A DNA stretch of 20,306 nt from JAZUCT01 sp045639255 (GCA_045639255.1 JAZUCT010000008.1:1-20306); one strand, 5' to 3'; positions 6,789-14,146 are shown, numbered from the stretch's first letter. The notes: generated by a model from the letters alone, not told the origin. Translations and numbers: made by a program.

Positions 6789-9700
6789 ATGTTTGAATTA
6801 AATAATTTTCATTCAATAAGAATTGGAATTGCTTCACCTGAAAAAATCAGAGAATGGTCGCATGGTGAAGTAACAAAAGCCGAAACCATTAATTACAGAA
6901 CTCAAAAACCTGAAAAAGATGGTTTATTCTGCGAACGAATTTTTGGACCTACTAAGGACTATGAATGTCATTGCGGAAGATATAAAAGAATAAGATATAA
7001 AGGCTTTATTTGTGATAAGTGCGGTGTTGAAATAACAAAGAAAACCGTTCGTCGTGAAAGAATGGGGCATATTGAACTTGCTTGCCCTGTTTCACACATT
7101 TGGTTCTTTAAAGGCATTCCATCAAGAATTGGTGCTTGCCTTGATATTTCAGCAAAAGCACTTGAACAAGTTTTATATTATGTAAGTTTTATTGTTCTTG
7201 ATAAAGGAACAACAGACTTTGAAGAAAAACAAATTATTTCAGATAAAGAATACAGAGATGCAATTGAACAATTTGGTTATGGTTCATTCCGTGCAGGAAT
7301 GGGTGCAGAAGCCATTAAAGAATTGTTGCAACGCATTGATATCGATAAAGAATGCAAAGAATTGCGTGAATTATCGATGAAATCAAAAGGTGCTAAGAAA
7401 TTAAAACTTGATAAACGCCTTGAAATTATGGAATCTTTCCAAAAAAGCGGAAACAAACCAGAATGGATGATTTTGGATTGTATTCCAGTTATTCCGCCAG
7501 AACTTCGCCCAATGGTGCAACTTGATGGTGGAAGATATGCAACAAGTGACTTGAACGATTTATACAGAAGATTAATTAACAGAAATAATCGTTTGAAAAA
7601 ACTTATTGAACTAAGAAGCCCAGAAGTTATTATCAGAAATGAAAAACGTATGGTGCAAGAAGCGGTGGATAGCCTTATTGAAAACGGTAAAAGGGGTAAA
7701 GCAGTTCTTGGCCCAAGAAACCGCGAACTTAAATCACTTACAACCATGCTTAAAGGTAAGCAAGGTAGGTTCCGTCAAAACCTTCTTGGTAAGCGTGTTG
7801 ACTATTCTGGTCGTTCAGTTATTGTTGTTGGCCCAGAACTTAAAATTTATCAATGCGGATTGCCAAAAGAAATGGCAAAAGAACTTTTCAAACCATTCAT
7901 TGTTAAACGCCTTGTTGAAATGAATGTTTCGCATAACCCTAAATCAGCAAAACGCTTAATCGAACGCGAAAAACCAATTATTTGGGATATCTTGGCAGAA
8001 GTTATTAAAGATCACCCAGTTCTTCTTAACCGTCAGCCAACACTTCACAAACTTGGTATTCAAGCATTCGAACCAGTGCTTATTGAAGGCCGTGCAATTA
8101 AACTTCACCCACTTGTTTGCCCAGGCTTTGGTGCCGACTTCGATGGTGACCAAATGGCAGTTCACGTTCCACTAAGTTTGGAAGCAAGGGCAGAAGCAAG
8201 GTTCTTAATGCTTGCATCAAATAACATTTTAAAACCATCAGATGGTAAACCAATTGTTACACCTAACCAAGATATTGTTATGGGAAGTTACTATTTAACA
8301 CTTATTAAACCAAACGCACTTGGAACAGGTATGACATTTGCAAGTGAAGATGAAGCATTGCTTGCACACGCAAATGGTGATATTCACATTGAAGCAGAAA
8401 TCAATTTAAGAAGAACCGTTGAAGTTGATGGAAAAACTTACACTGGCAGAATTAAAACCAGTGCAGGAAGAATTATATATAACAGGGTTATTCCACAAAA
8501 TATTGGAATTATTGACAGAACAAAACCTGAAAACTATTTAAAATATGAAATTGACGAGCCAGTTGATAAAAAAGTTATTGCAAAAATTGTTATTAATGCA
8601 TTTAACACTCTTGGCCCAACAAAAACCGCAGTTATGCTTGATGAAATTAAAGCACTTGGCTTTAAATATTCAACACTAAGCGGAATAACAATTTCAGTTT
8701 TCGATATGAAAATGCCACAAACAAAAGAAAGCATTATTGCCGAAGCAGATAAACGCATTCTTGAAACAGAAAAAATGTTCAGGCGTGGTTTAATAACTAA
8801 ACTTGAAAAAGTAAGAAAAAACTGTGCAATTTGGAACGAAACAACCGATGTTCTTAAAAAAGAAGTTATCGATAACCTTGATCCATTCAGTGGTGTAAGT
8901 TTAATTGCAAGGTCGGGTGCCCGTGGTAACCTTGACCAAGTTAAACAGCTTTCTGGTATGATTGGTATCATTGCCAACGCATCGGGTGTTGAAATTGATA
9001 TTCCAGTTAAAACATCTTACACAGAAGGTTTAACACCAATTGAATATTTCCTTTCCAGCCGTGGTGGCCGTAAAGGTCTTACAGATAAAGCGCTTAAAAC
9101 AGCTGATGCTGGTTACTTAACAAGAAGGCTTGTTGATGTTTGTCAAGACATTATGGTAACAACAGAAGATTGTTTTGCAGACCTTAACGAAAAAGTTAAA
9201 GGAACTGTTGTAAGCGAAATTGTTAAAGATGGAACTGTTATTGAAAGCCTTGAAAACCGAATTTACGGCAGGGTTGCAGTTGAAGATGTTATTCATCCAA
9301 AAACAAAACAAGTTATTGTTGAAGCAAACACATTAATAACATTGCCACAAGCAAAAGCAATTATTAATGCTGGAATTAAACAAGTTAACATAAGAACTGT
9401 TCACACTTGTAAAGCACACAATGGTGTTTGTGCAAAATGTTATGGAAAAGATATGAGCAGAAACCGCCTTGTTGATGTGGGCGAACCAGTTGGTGTTATT
9501 TCAGCACAAGCAATTGGTGAACCAGGAACACAGTTAACAATGAAAACATTCCAAACTGGTGGTATTGCAACAGCAGCCGATATAACACAAGGTTTGCCAA
9601 GGGTTGAAGAATTGTTCGAAGCCCGCAAACCAAAGGGTGTTGCAACACTTTCAGAAGTTAATGGTAAGTGCGAAGTTAGGGAACTTGATAAACGAACAGA

Positions 9701-10325
9701 AGTTATTGTTAAAACAAGCGATGGCGATGTAAGTTACCTTCTTCCATTTGGAACAAGATGCATTGTTAAAACTGGCGATATGATTCATGCAGGAACACCT
9801 TTAACTGCTGGTTCATTTGATCCAAAAGAAGTTCTTTCAACAATGGGCATTAAAGCTGTTCAAGATTATTTATTAACAGAAGTGCTTCACACATACAGAA
9901 GCCAAGATGTTGATATTAACGCAAAACATATTGAAGTTGTTGTTAAACAAATGTTAAGAAAAGTTGTTGTTGCCGATGCAGGCGATACAAACCTTGTTGC
10001 TGGTGCAACTGTTGACTTAGCTCTTGTTGAAAAAGCAAACGAAGAAACTCTTGCAAAAGGTGGCAGACCAGCACTTGCAAAAAGAATAATTCTTGGTATA
10101 ACAAAAGCCAGCCTTGCAACAGAAAGTTTCTTATCTGCTGCATCATTCCAAGAAACATCAAGTGTGTTAACCGAAGCTGCACTAAAAGGCAAAGTGGATA
10201 CGCTTCGTGGATTAAAAGAAAATGTTATAATTGGTAAAAGAATTCCTGCCGGAACAGGTATTAAGGAATACAGAAAACTTGAACCAAAAATTAACAAAGC
10301 AAAAGTTGAAACTACTGAAATTTAA
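6789..10325 (+). CDS. rpoC: DNA-directed RNA polymerase subunit beta' (1178 aa)
   Basis: Catalytic subunit with the Mg-binding loop ADFDGDQMAVH (Asp450, 452, 454), the N-terminal zinc finger CHCG...CDKCG, and the second zinc site formed by EDC (C795) and CKAHNGVCAKC. The conserved C-terminal blocks LGITKASLATESFLSAASFQ and LKENVIIGKRIPAGTG are present. Start ATG 6789 has AGGAGG 6 nt upstream; an in-frame ATG at 6765 lies inside rpoB and is rejected. Several near-universal active-site residues differ (E. coli numbering): A426 is Q416, N458 is G448, H777 is R758, A779 is G760, T786 is K767, R933 is K919 and the trigger-loop H936 is Q922. The reading frame is intact and codon use matches the neighbours, so this is not a pseudogene. 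It could be the sole beta' of a divergent lineage or a second copy. Confidence 0.98.
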   Translation: MFELNNFHSIRIGIASPEKIREWSHGEVTKAETINYRTQKPEKDGLFCERIFGPTKDYECHCGRYKRIRYKGFICDKCGVEITKKTVRRERMGHIELACPVSHIWFFKGIPSRIGACLDISAKALEQVLYYVSFIVLDKGTTDFEEKQIISDKEYRDAIEQFGYGSFRAGMGAEAIKELLQRIDIDKECKELRELSMKSKGAKKLKLDKRLEIMESFQKSGNKPEWMILDCIPVIPPELRPMVQLDGGRYATSDLNDLYRRLINRNNRLKKLIELRSPEVIIRNEKRMVQEAVDSLIENGKRGKAVLGPRNRELKSLTTMLKGKQGRFRQNLLGKRVDYSGRSVIVVGPELKIYQCGLPKEMAKELFKPFIVKRLVEMNVSHNPKSAKRLIEREKPIIWDILAEVIKDHPVLLNRQPTLHKLGIQAFEPVLIEGRAIKLHPLVCPGFGADFDGDQMAVHVPLSLEARAEARFLMLASNNILKPSDGKPIVTPNQDIVMGSYYLTLIKPNALGTGMTFASEDEALLAHANGDIHIEAEINLRRTVEVDGKTYTGRIKTSAGRIIYNRVIPQNIGIIDRTKPENYLKYEIDEPVDKKVIAKIVINAFNTLGPTKTAVMLDEIKALGFKYSTLSGITISVFDMKMPQTKESIIAEADKRILETEKMFRRGLITKLEKVRKNCAIWNETTDVLKKEVIDNLDPFSGVSLIARSGARGNLDQVKQLSGMIGIIANASGVEIDIPVKTSYTEGLTPIEYFLSSRGGRKGLTDKALKTADAGYLTRRLVDVCQDIMVTTEDCFADLNEKVKGTVVSEIVKDGTVIESLENRIYGRVAVEDVIHPKTKQVIVEANTLITLPQAKAIINAGIKQVNIRTVHTCKAHNGVCAKCYGKDMSRNRLVDVGEPVGVISAQAIGEPGTQLTMKTFQTGGIATAADITQGLPRVEELFEARKPKGVATLSEVNGKCEVRELDKRTEVIVKTSDGDVSYLLPFGTRCIVKTGDMIHAGTPLTAGSFDPKEVLSTMGIKAVQDYLLTEVLHTYRSQDVDINAKHIEVVVKQMLRKVVVADAGDTNLVAGATVDLALVEKANEETLAKGGRPALAKRIILGITKASLATESFLSAASFQETSSVLTEAALKGKVDTLRGLKENVIIGKRIPAGTGIKEYRKLEPKINKAKVETTEI

Positions 10326-10327
10326 CA

Positions 10328-10358
10328 AAAAACAGACTTTTAAAAGTCTGTTTTTTTT
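10328..10358. terminator. Bidirectional terminator after rpoC
   Basis: A perfect palindrome of AACAGACTTTT (10331-10341) and AAAAGTCTGTT (10342-10352) is flanked by A and T runs (T to 10358). It ends rpoBC and the convergent gene whose stop lies at 10362. Confidence 0.92.
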
Positions 10359-10361
10359 ATT

Positions 10362-11264
10362 TTAAAAATCTCGTTCATCATCGTTAATTTCTGTTTTTGG
10401 TCTGTAAGTGTTAAAGGTCTCCATGTGGTAGTTAATGTAAGAATTAACATAACTTACATCATCTTGTGTTTTAACATCATAAAGTGTTGCAAATAAATAT
10501 TTAATATCGTTTGGTTCCAAATAATTGCTTCCAGCATTAACACCAACTGACATTATGCTTTCGGTGGTTGAATTTGCAACTAAATATTGGTCGCCAATTC
10601 CAAATGTATGAAGCAATTCATGGCTGAAAATTGTTCTGAATTCTTTGTAAGATTTTGCATATTCATATGAAACATGAATTTGATTGTTTATTTTATATCC
10701 ATTAAACAAAACCAATGTTGAAGTGTTAAGCCCACATTCAATGCCAGTGAAATCTTTAAGTTTAACATCTATGGAATAAAGGTGTTTTGCTTTATCTTCG
10801 CAATAATTAAATCTGTAACCTTTTTTCATTGCGTCAAGAACACTGTTATATTCTTTAATTGTATCTTTAATTGCTTGTTTTGCATTATCGTTAAAGTTCG
10901 ATGGCGTAACAATATCAACATTTCTTGTTCCGTAAGGCACAACAAATGGGGTGTATACTTTTGGAATAACAATATTCATTTTATGTTTCATACCCAATGT
11001 TAAGTTGTGATAATAACTATCATCTGCATTTAACAATTCAACGGCTTCTTTAATTTCTTGTTGTGTTTTTTGTTCACCTGATGGAACAAAATATATAACT
11101 GAACAGCCAATCATTGTGTAATATAAAATGTTTGAACATATGTTGGATATTTTTTTTAATGTTTTTTTAATAACAGGCTTGTTTTTTTCTTCTTCACTTT
11201 CATAAAATAAAAAGTTTGAAACTTGCCTTATTTTTTCATATTTTTTTGCAGATAACTTCATCAT
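10362..11264 (-). CDS. Membrane-anchored metzincin-like zinc metalloprotease (300 aa)
   Basis: The zinc motif HELLHTFGIGD (H215, E216, H219, G222, D225) fits HExxHxxGxx(H/D) of metzincins, with Asp as likely third ligand. ESIMS about 13 residues later (M238) fits the Met-turn. Residues about 42-61 form one hydrophobic segment after a basic N-terminus (KKTLKK), so the protein is probably a type II membrane protein with the protease domain outside. Residues 62-200 match no family I know. No Shine-Dalgarno precedes the ATG; instead TATAAT lies 6 nt before it, which suggests a leaderless mRNA. ATG 11261 is an alternative start. The protein substrate is unknown. It is convergent with rpoC. Confidence 0.8.
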   Translation of the reverse strand: MMKLSAKKYEKIRQVSNFLFYESEEEKNKPVIKKTLKKISNICSNILYYTMIGCSVIYFVPSGEQKTQQEIKEAVELLNADDSYYHNLTLGMKHKMNIVIPKVYTPFVVPYGTRNVDIVTPSNFNDNAKQAIKDTIKEYNSVLDAMKKGYRFNYCEDKAKHLYSIDVKLKDFTGIECGLNTSTLVLFNGYKINNQIHVSYEYAKSYKEFRTIFSHELLHTFGIGDQYLVANSTTESIMSVGVNAGSNYLEPNDIKYLFATLYDVKTQDDVSYVNSYINYHMETFNTYRPKTEINDDERDF

Positions 11265-11270
11265 GTAAAC

Positions 11271-11298
11271 ATTATAACATAAAAAAAAAGAAAATCAA
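11271..11298 (-). promoter_or_regulatory. Extended -10 promoter placed for a leaderless mRNA
   Basis: Minus-strand TGTTATAAT (-10 at 11271-11276) with TTGATT (11293-11298) 16 nt upstream. Only 6 nt separate the -10 box from ATG 11264, so the predicted first transcribed base is the A of the start codon. Confidence 0.65.
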
Positions 11299-11314
11299 GG
11301 GGGTGATTCTCTTC

Positions 11315-11614
11315 TTAATTGTTATTAATTGCATTTTTTAACTTTTCAAGTTTTTCTTGCATTTTTTTGTTAAATTTTTCTTCACCAATCCAATCAATAA
11401 ATTGTTCAATGCAAAAAAACACATCAACCACTTCTTCAACAAAGTTCTCTTCAATTGCAGGGTTGTTTTTATATTCGCCAAGTTTTTTTCGCTTAACTTT
11501 GTTAATTGCAATTGTTAACTCTGCCATTTCTTCAATGCATTGGTCAAGTTGCGGTATATAACCCCACTTTTCAAGGCATTTATTATATAACTTAATTCTT
11601 TCAGCTTTTTCCAT
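11315..11614 (-). CDS. MazG-like nucleotide pyrophosphohydrolase (99 aa)
   Basis: A small all-alpha NTP pyrophosphatase fold, which hydrolyses (d)NTPs to monophosphate and pyrophosphate, typically for pool sanitation. The metal-binding pattern is EExxE (E28, E29, E32: IEEMAEL) and ExxD (E60/E61 and D64: VEEVVDV), spaced as in single-domain MazG-like proteins. The length of about 100 aa is normal for the compact family. The C-terminus is a charged helix. No Shine-Dalgarno is visible; TATAAT ends 6 nt before the ATG, as for the next gene downstream on this strand. Both genes have their own promoter, so they are not a simple operon. The true nucleotide substrate cannot be told from sequence. Confidence 0.8.
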   Translation of the reverse strand: MEKAERIKLYNKCLEKWGYIPQLDQCIEEMAELTIAINKVKRKKLGEYKNNPAIEENFVEEVVDVFFCIEQFIDWIGEEKFNKKMQEKLEKLKNAINNN

Positions 11615-11620
11615 GATTCA

Positions 11621-11629
11621 ATTATAACA
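11621..11629 (-). promoter_or_regulatory. Extended -10 box, leaderless geometry
   Basis: Minus-strand TGTTATAAT with the -10 hexamer at 11621-11626 and exactly 6 nt before ATG 11614. No good -35 is seen. The geometry is identical to that of the metalloprotease gene. Confidence 0.6.
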
Positions 11630-11681
11630 TAGGTTAACTAAAAAAGAAAATTAAAAATAGTATGAAGTAAGGGGTGAATTT

Positions 11682-12221
11682 ATGGCCACAATAATTTTAA
11701 GAAACAACAATTGCTTTAATAACCGTTGCAACAATAATTGTTGTAATAATAACTGCTGTAACAATAACACAATAATAATTCGCAGAAGAAACACTAACAA
11801 CACAACCATTCAAAACACAAGAATTGCTCAGTTCTATTCGCTTAATAATATTTTTATTGAAGAAAATCAAATAATTCCTATGAATGTTAATCAATATAAT
11901 AACATTCAAGATATAATTCAACTTGATGGTGGAACAATTGATATTCTTTCGCAAGGTGTTTATGAAATTGAATATAACACTGTTGTTCAAAATCCAAACG
12001 ATGAAACAATAAATGCAACTTTAACATTGCAAGTTAATGGTGTTGTTAATAGCAGGGCAACTGCAATTGAAACACTGGCACCAAATGCTTTTGCAAGTTT
12101 AACAAATAGGCTTATTATAACAGTTGTTTCAGGTGCAACGGCTGTTGTTGCACTTGTTAATGTAACAACAAGTGAAATTTTGGTTGTTAATTCAAATATT
12201 GTTGTAACTAAACTAACTTAA
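11682..12221 (+). CDS. Cys/Asn-rich protein with BclA-like C-terminal domain (179 aa)
   Basis: Probably a spore- or cell-surface structural protein. Residues 8-29 are almost only Asn and Cys (C11, C16, C20, C21, C25, C26) in CNNNC units. A linker rich in Arg, Asn and Thr (30-48) follows. Residues about 49-179 resemble the beta-sandwich C-terminal domain of the exosporium glycoprotein BclA: the order GVYEIEYNTVV, ATLTLQVNGVV, SLTNRLIITV and a final strand NIVVTKL fits that family as I remember it. The collagen-like GXT repeats of BclA are absent; the Cys/Asn block stands in their place. AAGGGGTG lies 5 nt before ATG 11682. The gene is single, on its own strand, with a shared terminator after it. 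Sporulation genes lie 2.5 kb away, which fits but does not prove a spore role. Confidence 0.7.
   Translation: MATIILRNNNCFNNRCNNNCCNNNCCNNNTIIIRRRNTNNTTIQNTRIAQFYSLNNIFIEENQIIPMNVNQYNNIQDIIQLDGGTIDILSQGVYEIEYNTVVQNPNDETINATLTLQVNGVVNSRATAIETLAPNAFASLTNRLIITVVSGATAVVALVNVTTSEILVVNSNIVVTKLT
11727..11771 (+). repeat. 15-bp coding tandem repeat (CNNNC units)
   Basis: Three consecutive 15-base units (11727, 11742, 11757) encode C-N-N-N-C, C-N-N-N-C and C-N-N-N-T. The units differ mostly by synonymous third-position changes (aac/aat, tgc/tgt), which suggests an old duplication kept for its protein sequence. Confidence 0.75.
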
Positions 12222-12250
12222 ATATGTTCATTAATTCATTTGTGTATATC

Positions 12251-12279
12251 AAAAAAATAGGCAAATTGCCTATTTTTTT
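12251..12279. terminator. Bidirectional terminator between convergent genes
   Basis: AAAAAAATAGGCAA (12251-12264) is the exact reverse complement of 12266-12279, with an A or T run at each end. On the minus strand its stem includes the last codons and the TAG stop of the lactate dehydrogenase gene. Confidence 0.88.
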
Positions 12280-13187
12280 AATCTTAAAATGTTATCACGG
12301 GCATCTTGCAATGCGTTAATGCTGTTAAGCAGTTTAATTTCGTCTTTTTTGTTCAAGTCAAGTTCAAGGCATCGATTAATTCCTTTACGGTTAACAATGC
12401 ATGGCCTTGCAAAATAAATATCGTGTTCTTTATCGTAAGCCGAAACTGTTAAAATTTCGTTTGAATTGTTAAAAATTGCACTTGTTATGCGTTGCAAACA
12501 CATTCCAATGCCATAACTTGTGTTGCCTTTTTTGTTAATTATATCATATGCGCTGGTTTTAACATCATATTCAATTTTGCTTTGCGAATTTTTGGTTAAA
12601 TAATCGTTAATGTTATTGCAACCAATCATAACGGTGTTCCAAGGCACAAATTCGGTGTCGCCATGTTCACCAATAACATAGCCATGAACATTTTTGGGGT
12701 TAATTTTAAGTTCTTCACTTATTAAATATCTAAGGCGCGAAGTATCCAAAGTGGTGCCACTTCCAATAACTTTATTGCAATTAAATTTTGAAAGTTTTTT
12801 GGTTATATATGTCATTGTGTCCAAAGGATTTGTGGCAACTAAATATATTCCGTTAAATTTTGTTTTGTTAACTTGTGTAATAATGCTTTTAAAAACATCA
12901 TAATTTTTTAAAATTAAATCTGTTCGGGTTTCGCCAACTTCTTGGTTTCTGCCAGCACAAATGCAAATTATATCTGCATTGTTGCAATCAGCATAAGTTC
13001 CGGCATAAATTTTCATGTTTCGTGGTGCATAACTTAGTGCATGATTAAGGTCAAGTGCTTCACCTTCTGCTTTTGTAGTGTTAACATCAATTAACACCAA
13101 TTCATCAATATCTGTGCCAGTGGTAACAAGTGAATAAGCATAACTCATTCCAACATTTCCACAGCCAACAATAACAACTTTATTCAT
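12270..13187 (-). CDS. ldh: L-lactate dehydrogenase (305 aa)
   Basis: NAD-dependent interconversion of pyruvate and L-lactate in the cytoplasm, the usual NADH sink in fermentation. The Rossmann motif GCGNVG (8-13) and Asp34 at the end of strand 2 indicate NAD. The substrate loop NQEVGETR carries Gln82 (classical Q102, lactate rather than malate specificity, where Arg is found) and Arg88 (R109). The catalytic pair is Asp148/His175 (D168/H195), with Arg151 (R171) and Thr223 (T246) also in place. Length is slightly short of the usual 310-317. AAGGAG lies 5 nt before the ATG. Its promoter overlaps the terminator of the gene upstream on the same strand. No activating fructose-bisphosphate site can be judged by eye. 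Confidence 0.92.
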   Translation of the reverse strand: MNKVVIVGCGNVGMSYAYSLVTTGTDIDELVLIDVNTTKAEGEALDLNHALSYAPRNMKIYAGTYADCNNADIICICAGRNQEVGETRTDLILKNYDVFKSIITQVNKTKFNGIYLVATNPLDTMTYITKKLSKFNCNKVIGSGTTLDTSRLRYLISEELKINPKNVHGYVIGEHGDTEFVPWNTVMIGCNNINDYLTKNSQSKIEYDVKTSAYDIINKKGNTSYGIGMCLQRITSAIFNNSNEILTVSAYDKEHDIYFARPCIVNRKGINRCLELDLNKKDEIKLLNSINALQDARDNILRLKK

Positions 13188-13204
13188 AATAACTCCTTAT
13201 ATGA

Positions 13205-13232
13205 AATATAGCATAAAAAAAGTGAAATTCAA
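13205..13232 (-). promoter_or_regulatory. Promoter of the lactate dehydrogenase gene
   Basis: Minus-strand TGCTATATT (extended -10, hexamer 13205-13210) with TTGAAT (13227-13232) 16 nt upstream. The -35 lies within the hairpin that terminates the upstream gene. Confidence 0.55.
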
Positions 13233-13256
13233 AACAATTAAAGAATTTCACTTTTT
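13217..13256 (-). terminator. Terminator of the membrane-protein gene, overlapping its coding end
   Basis: The arm 13243-13256 pairs with 13217-13230 (core GTGAAATTC/GAATTTCAC), followed on the minus strand by a T run down to 13215. The first arm encodes the last residues (KSEI) of the gene that it terminates, and the second overlaps the next promoter. Confidence 0.8.
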
Positions 13257-14050
13257 GAAGCAACCCAAAATTTATTTAGCACCAAGCATAACAGCGACAT
13301 TATAAACATTATGCTTGAAAAAATTATATAGTAAATATTATATTTAATAACAAAACTTGCAAGCATTAAAAACACACCGCCCCAAAAATAAGTTTTAATT
13401 TTATTTTTATTTAATGCGTTTCTAACAAGAAATGAAAAAGTTATTTTTTCTTCAATTTTTTGATAACTGTTTTTCTCAGGGAATTTTTTAAAAACTGATA
13501 AAACTTCATTGTAAGTTTGATTTTTGTTAAGCACCAAAGTTTTAACCTTATAGTTTGAAGAAATTGTTGCAACATTAATTTCATAATCATAGCACAACAC
13601 AACAATTTTTGTAAGGTTAATGTTCTTAACACTTCTTAGGCAATCAATAAGTTTATCTTGCGAAAGTTTTTTGCTTTCAAAGGCAGGAAATAATGCAATT
13701 GTGCTTTCTTTATTTTTTAACAATAAGAAATTTTTTCTTATATCTATTGTATATTTTTCTTTAAGCATATCGCTGAAAAAAGCAGAGTTTTCTTCAAAAG
13801 TGTTAAACAAAAACGCATCGGCGCAATCAATAATATGTGTTTCAAGGTCTTTTTTAAGTTTAAGCTTTTTTTGCTTATTTTTTCTTAAATGATTTTGCAC
13901 ATAAATAACACCAAAACTTAATGCCAAAGCAAGCATAATGCTTATTATTGCATTGTTAATTAAATATCTGAACCAAATAAAAGAAATTGCAAAAAGCAAA
14001 ACAAAAAAAGTTAAAGTATCTAAGAAAATTGAAAGTTTAAATTTTTTCAT
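13238..14050 (-). CDS. Unknown membrane protein with central cytoplasmic domain (270 aa)
   Basis: I do not recognise this protein. Two hydrophobic segments (about residues 9-27 and 33-52) are followed by a very basic stretch (RKNKQKKLKLKKD, about 56-68), which by the positive-inside rule places the central domain of about 160 residues in the cytoplasm. Two more segments (about 225-243 and 245-262) end the protein. The middle has an alpha/beta pattern (TKIVVLCYDYEIN, KVKTLVLNKN) that might be a Rossmann-like or nuclease-like fold, but no catalytic motif is visible. The gene has no Shine-Dalgarno before ATG 14050. Its C-terminal codons form part of its own terminator. It is divergent from the signal peptidase gene, the start codons being about 100 nt apart. 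Confidence 0.75.
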   Translation of the reverse strand: MKKFKLSIFLDTLTFFVLLFAISFIWFRYLINNAIISIMLALALSFGVIYVQNHLRKNKQKKLKLKKDLETHIIDCADAFLFNTFEENSAFFSDMLKEKYTIDIRKNFLLLKNKESTIALFPAFESKKLSQDKLIDCLRSVKNINLTKIVVLCYDYEINVATISSNYKVKTLVLNKNQTYNEVLSVFKKFPEKNSYQKIEEKITFSFLVRNALNKNKIKTYFWGGVFLMLASFVIKYNIYYIIFSSIMFIMSLLCLVLNKFWVASKSEIL

Positions 14051-14097
14051 GTTTCAATTATTGACTTATTTTGCGCATTTTATACCTATAATTAATG

Positions 14098-14126
14098 TTG
14101 AAAAAATGTTAAAAATTTGATATAAT
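14098..14126 (+). promoter_or_regulatory. Sigma-A promoter of the signal peptidase gene
   Basis: TTGAAA (14098-14103), 17 nt, TATAAT (14121-14126), with TG at 14118-14119 (extended -10). AAGGA follows at 14133-14137 before ATG 14147. Confidence 0.8.
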
Positions 14127-14146
14127 TTATTTAAGGATTTTAAGTT

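Noticed and set aside
6789..10325. rpoC as a pseudogene because key residues are changed
   Set aside because: The frame is intact over 1178 codons, both zinc sites and the catalytic aspartates are kept, and it has strong expression signals, so altered function is more likely than decay.
11682..11810. Short-repeat cluster considered as a CRISPR or noncoding repeat
   Set aside because: The repeats are 15 bp, in frame, contiguous without spacers and encode CNNNC, with a good ribosome site upstream.
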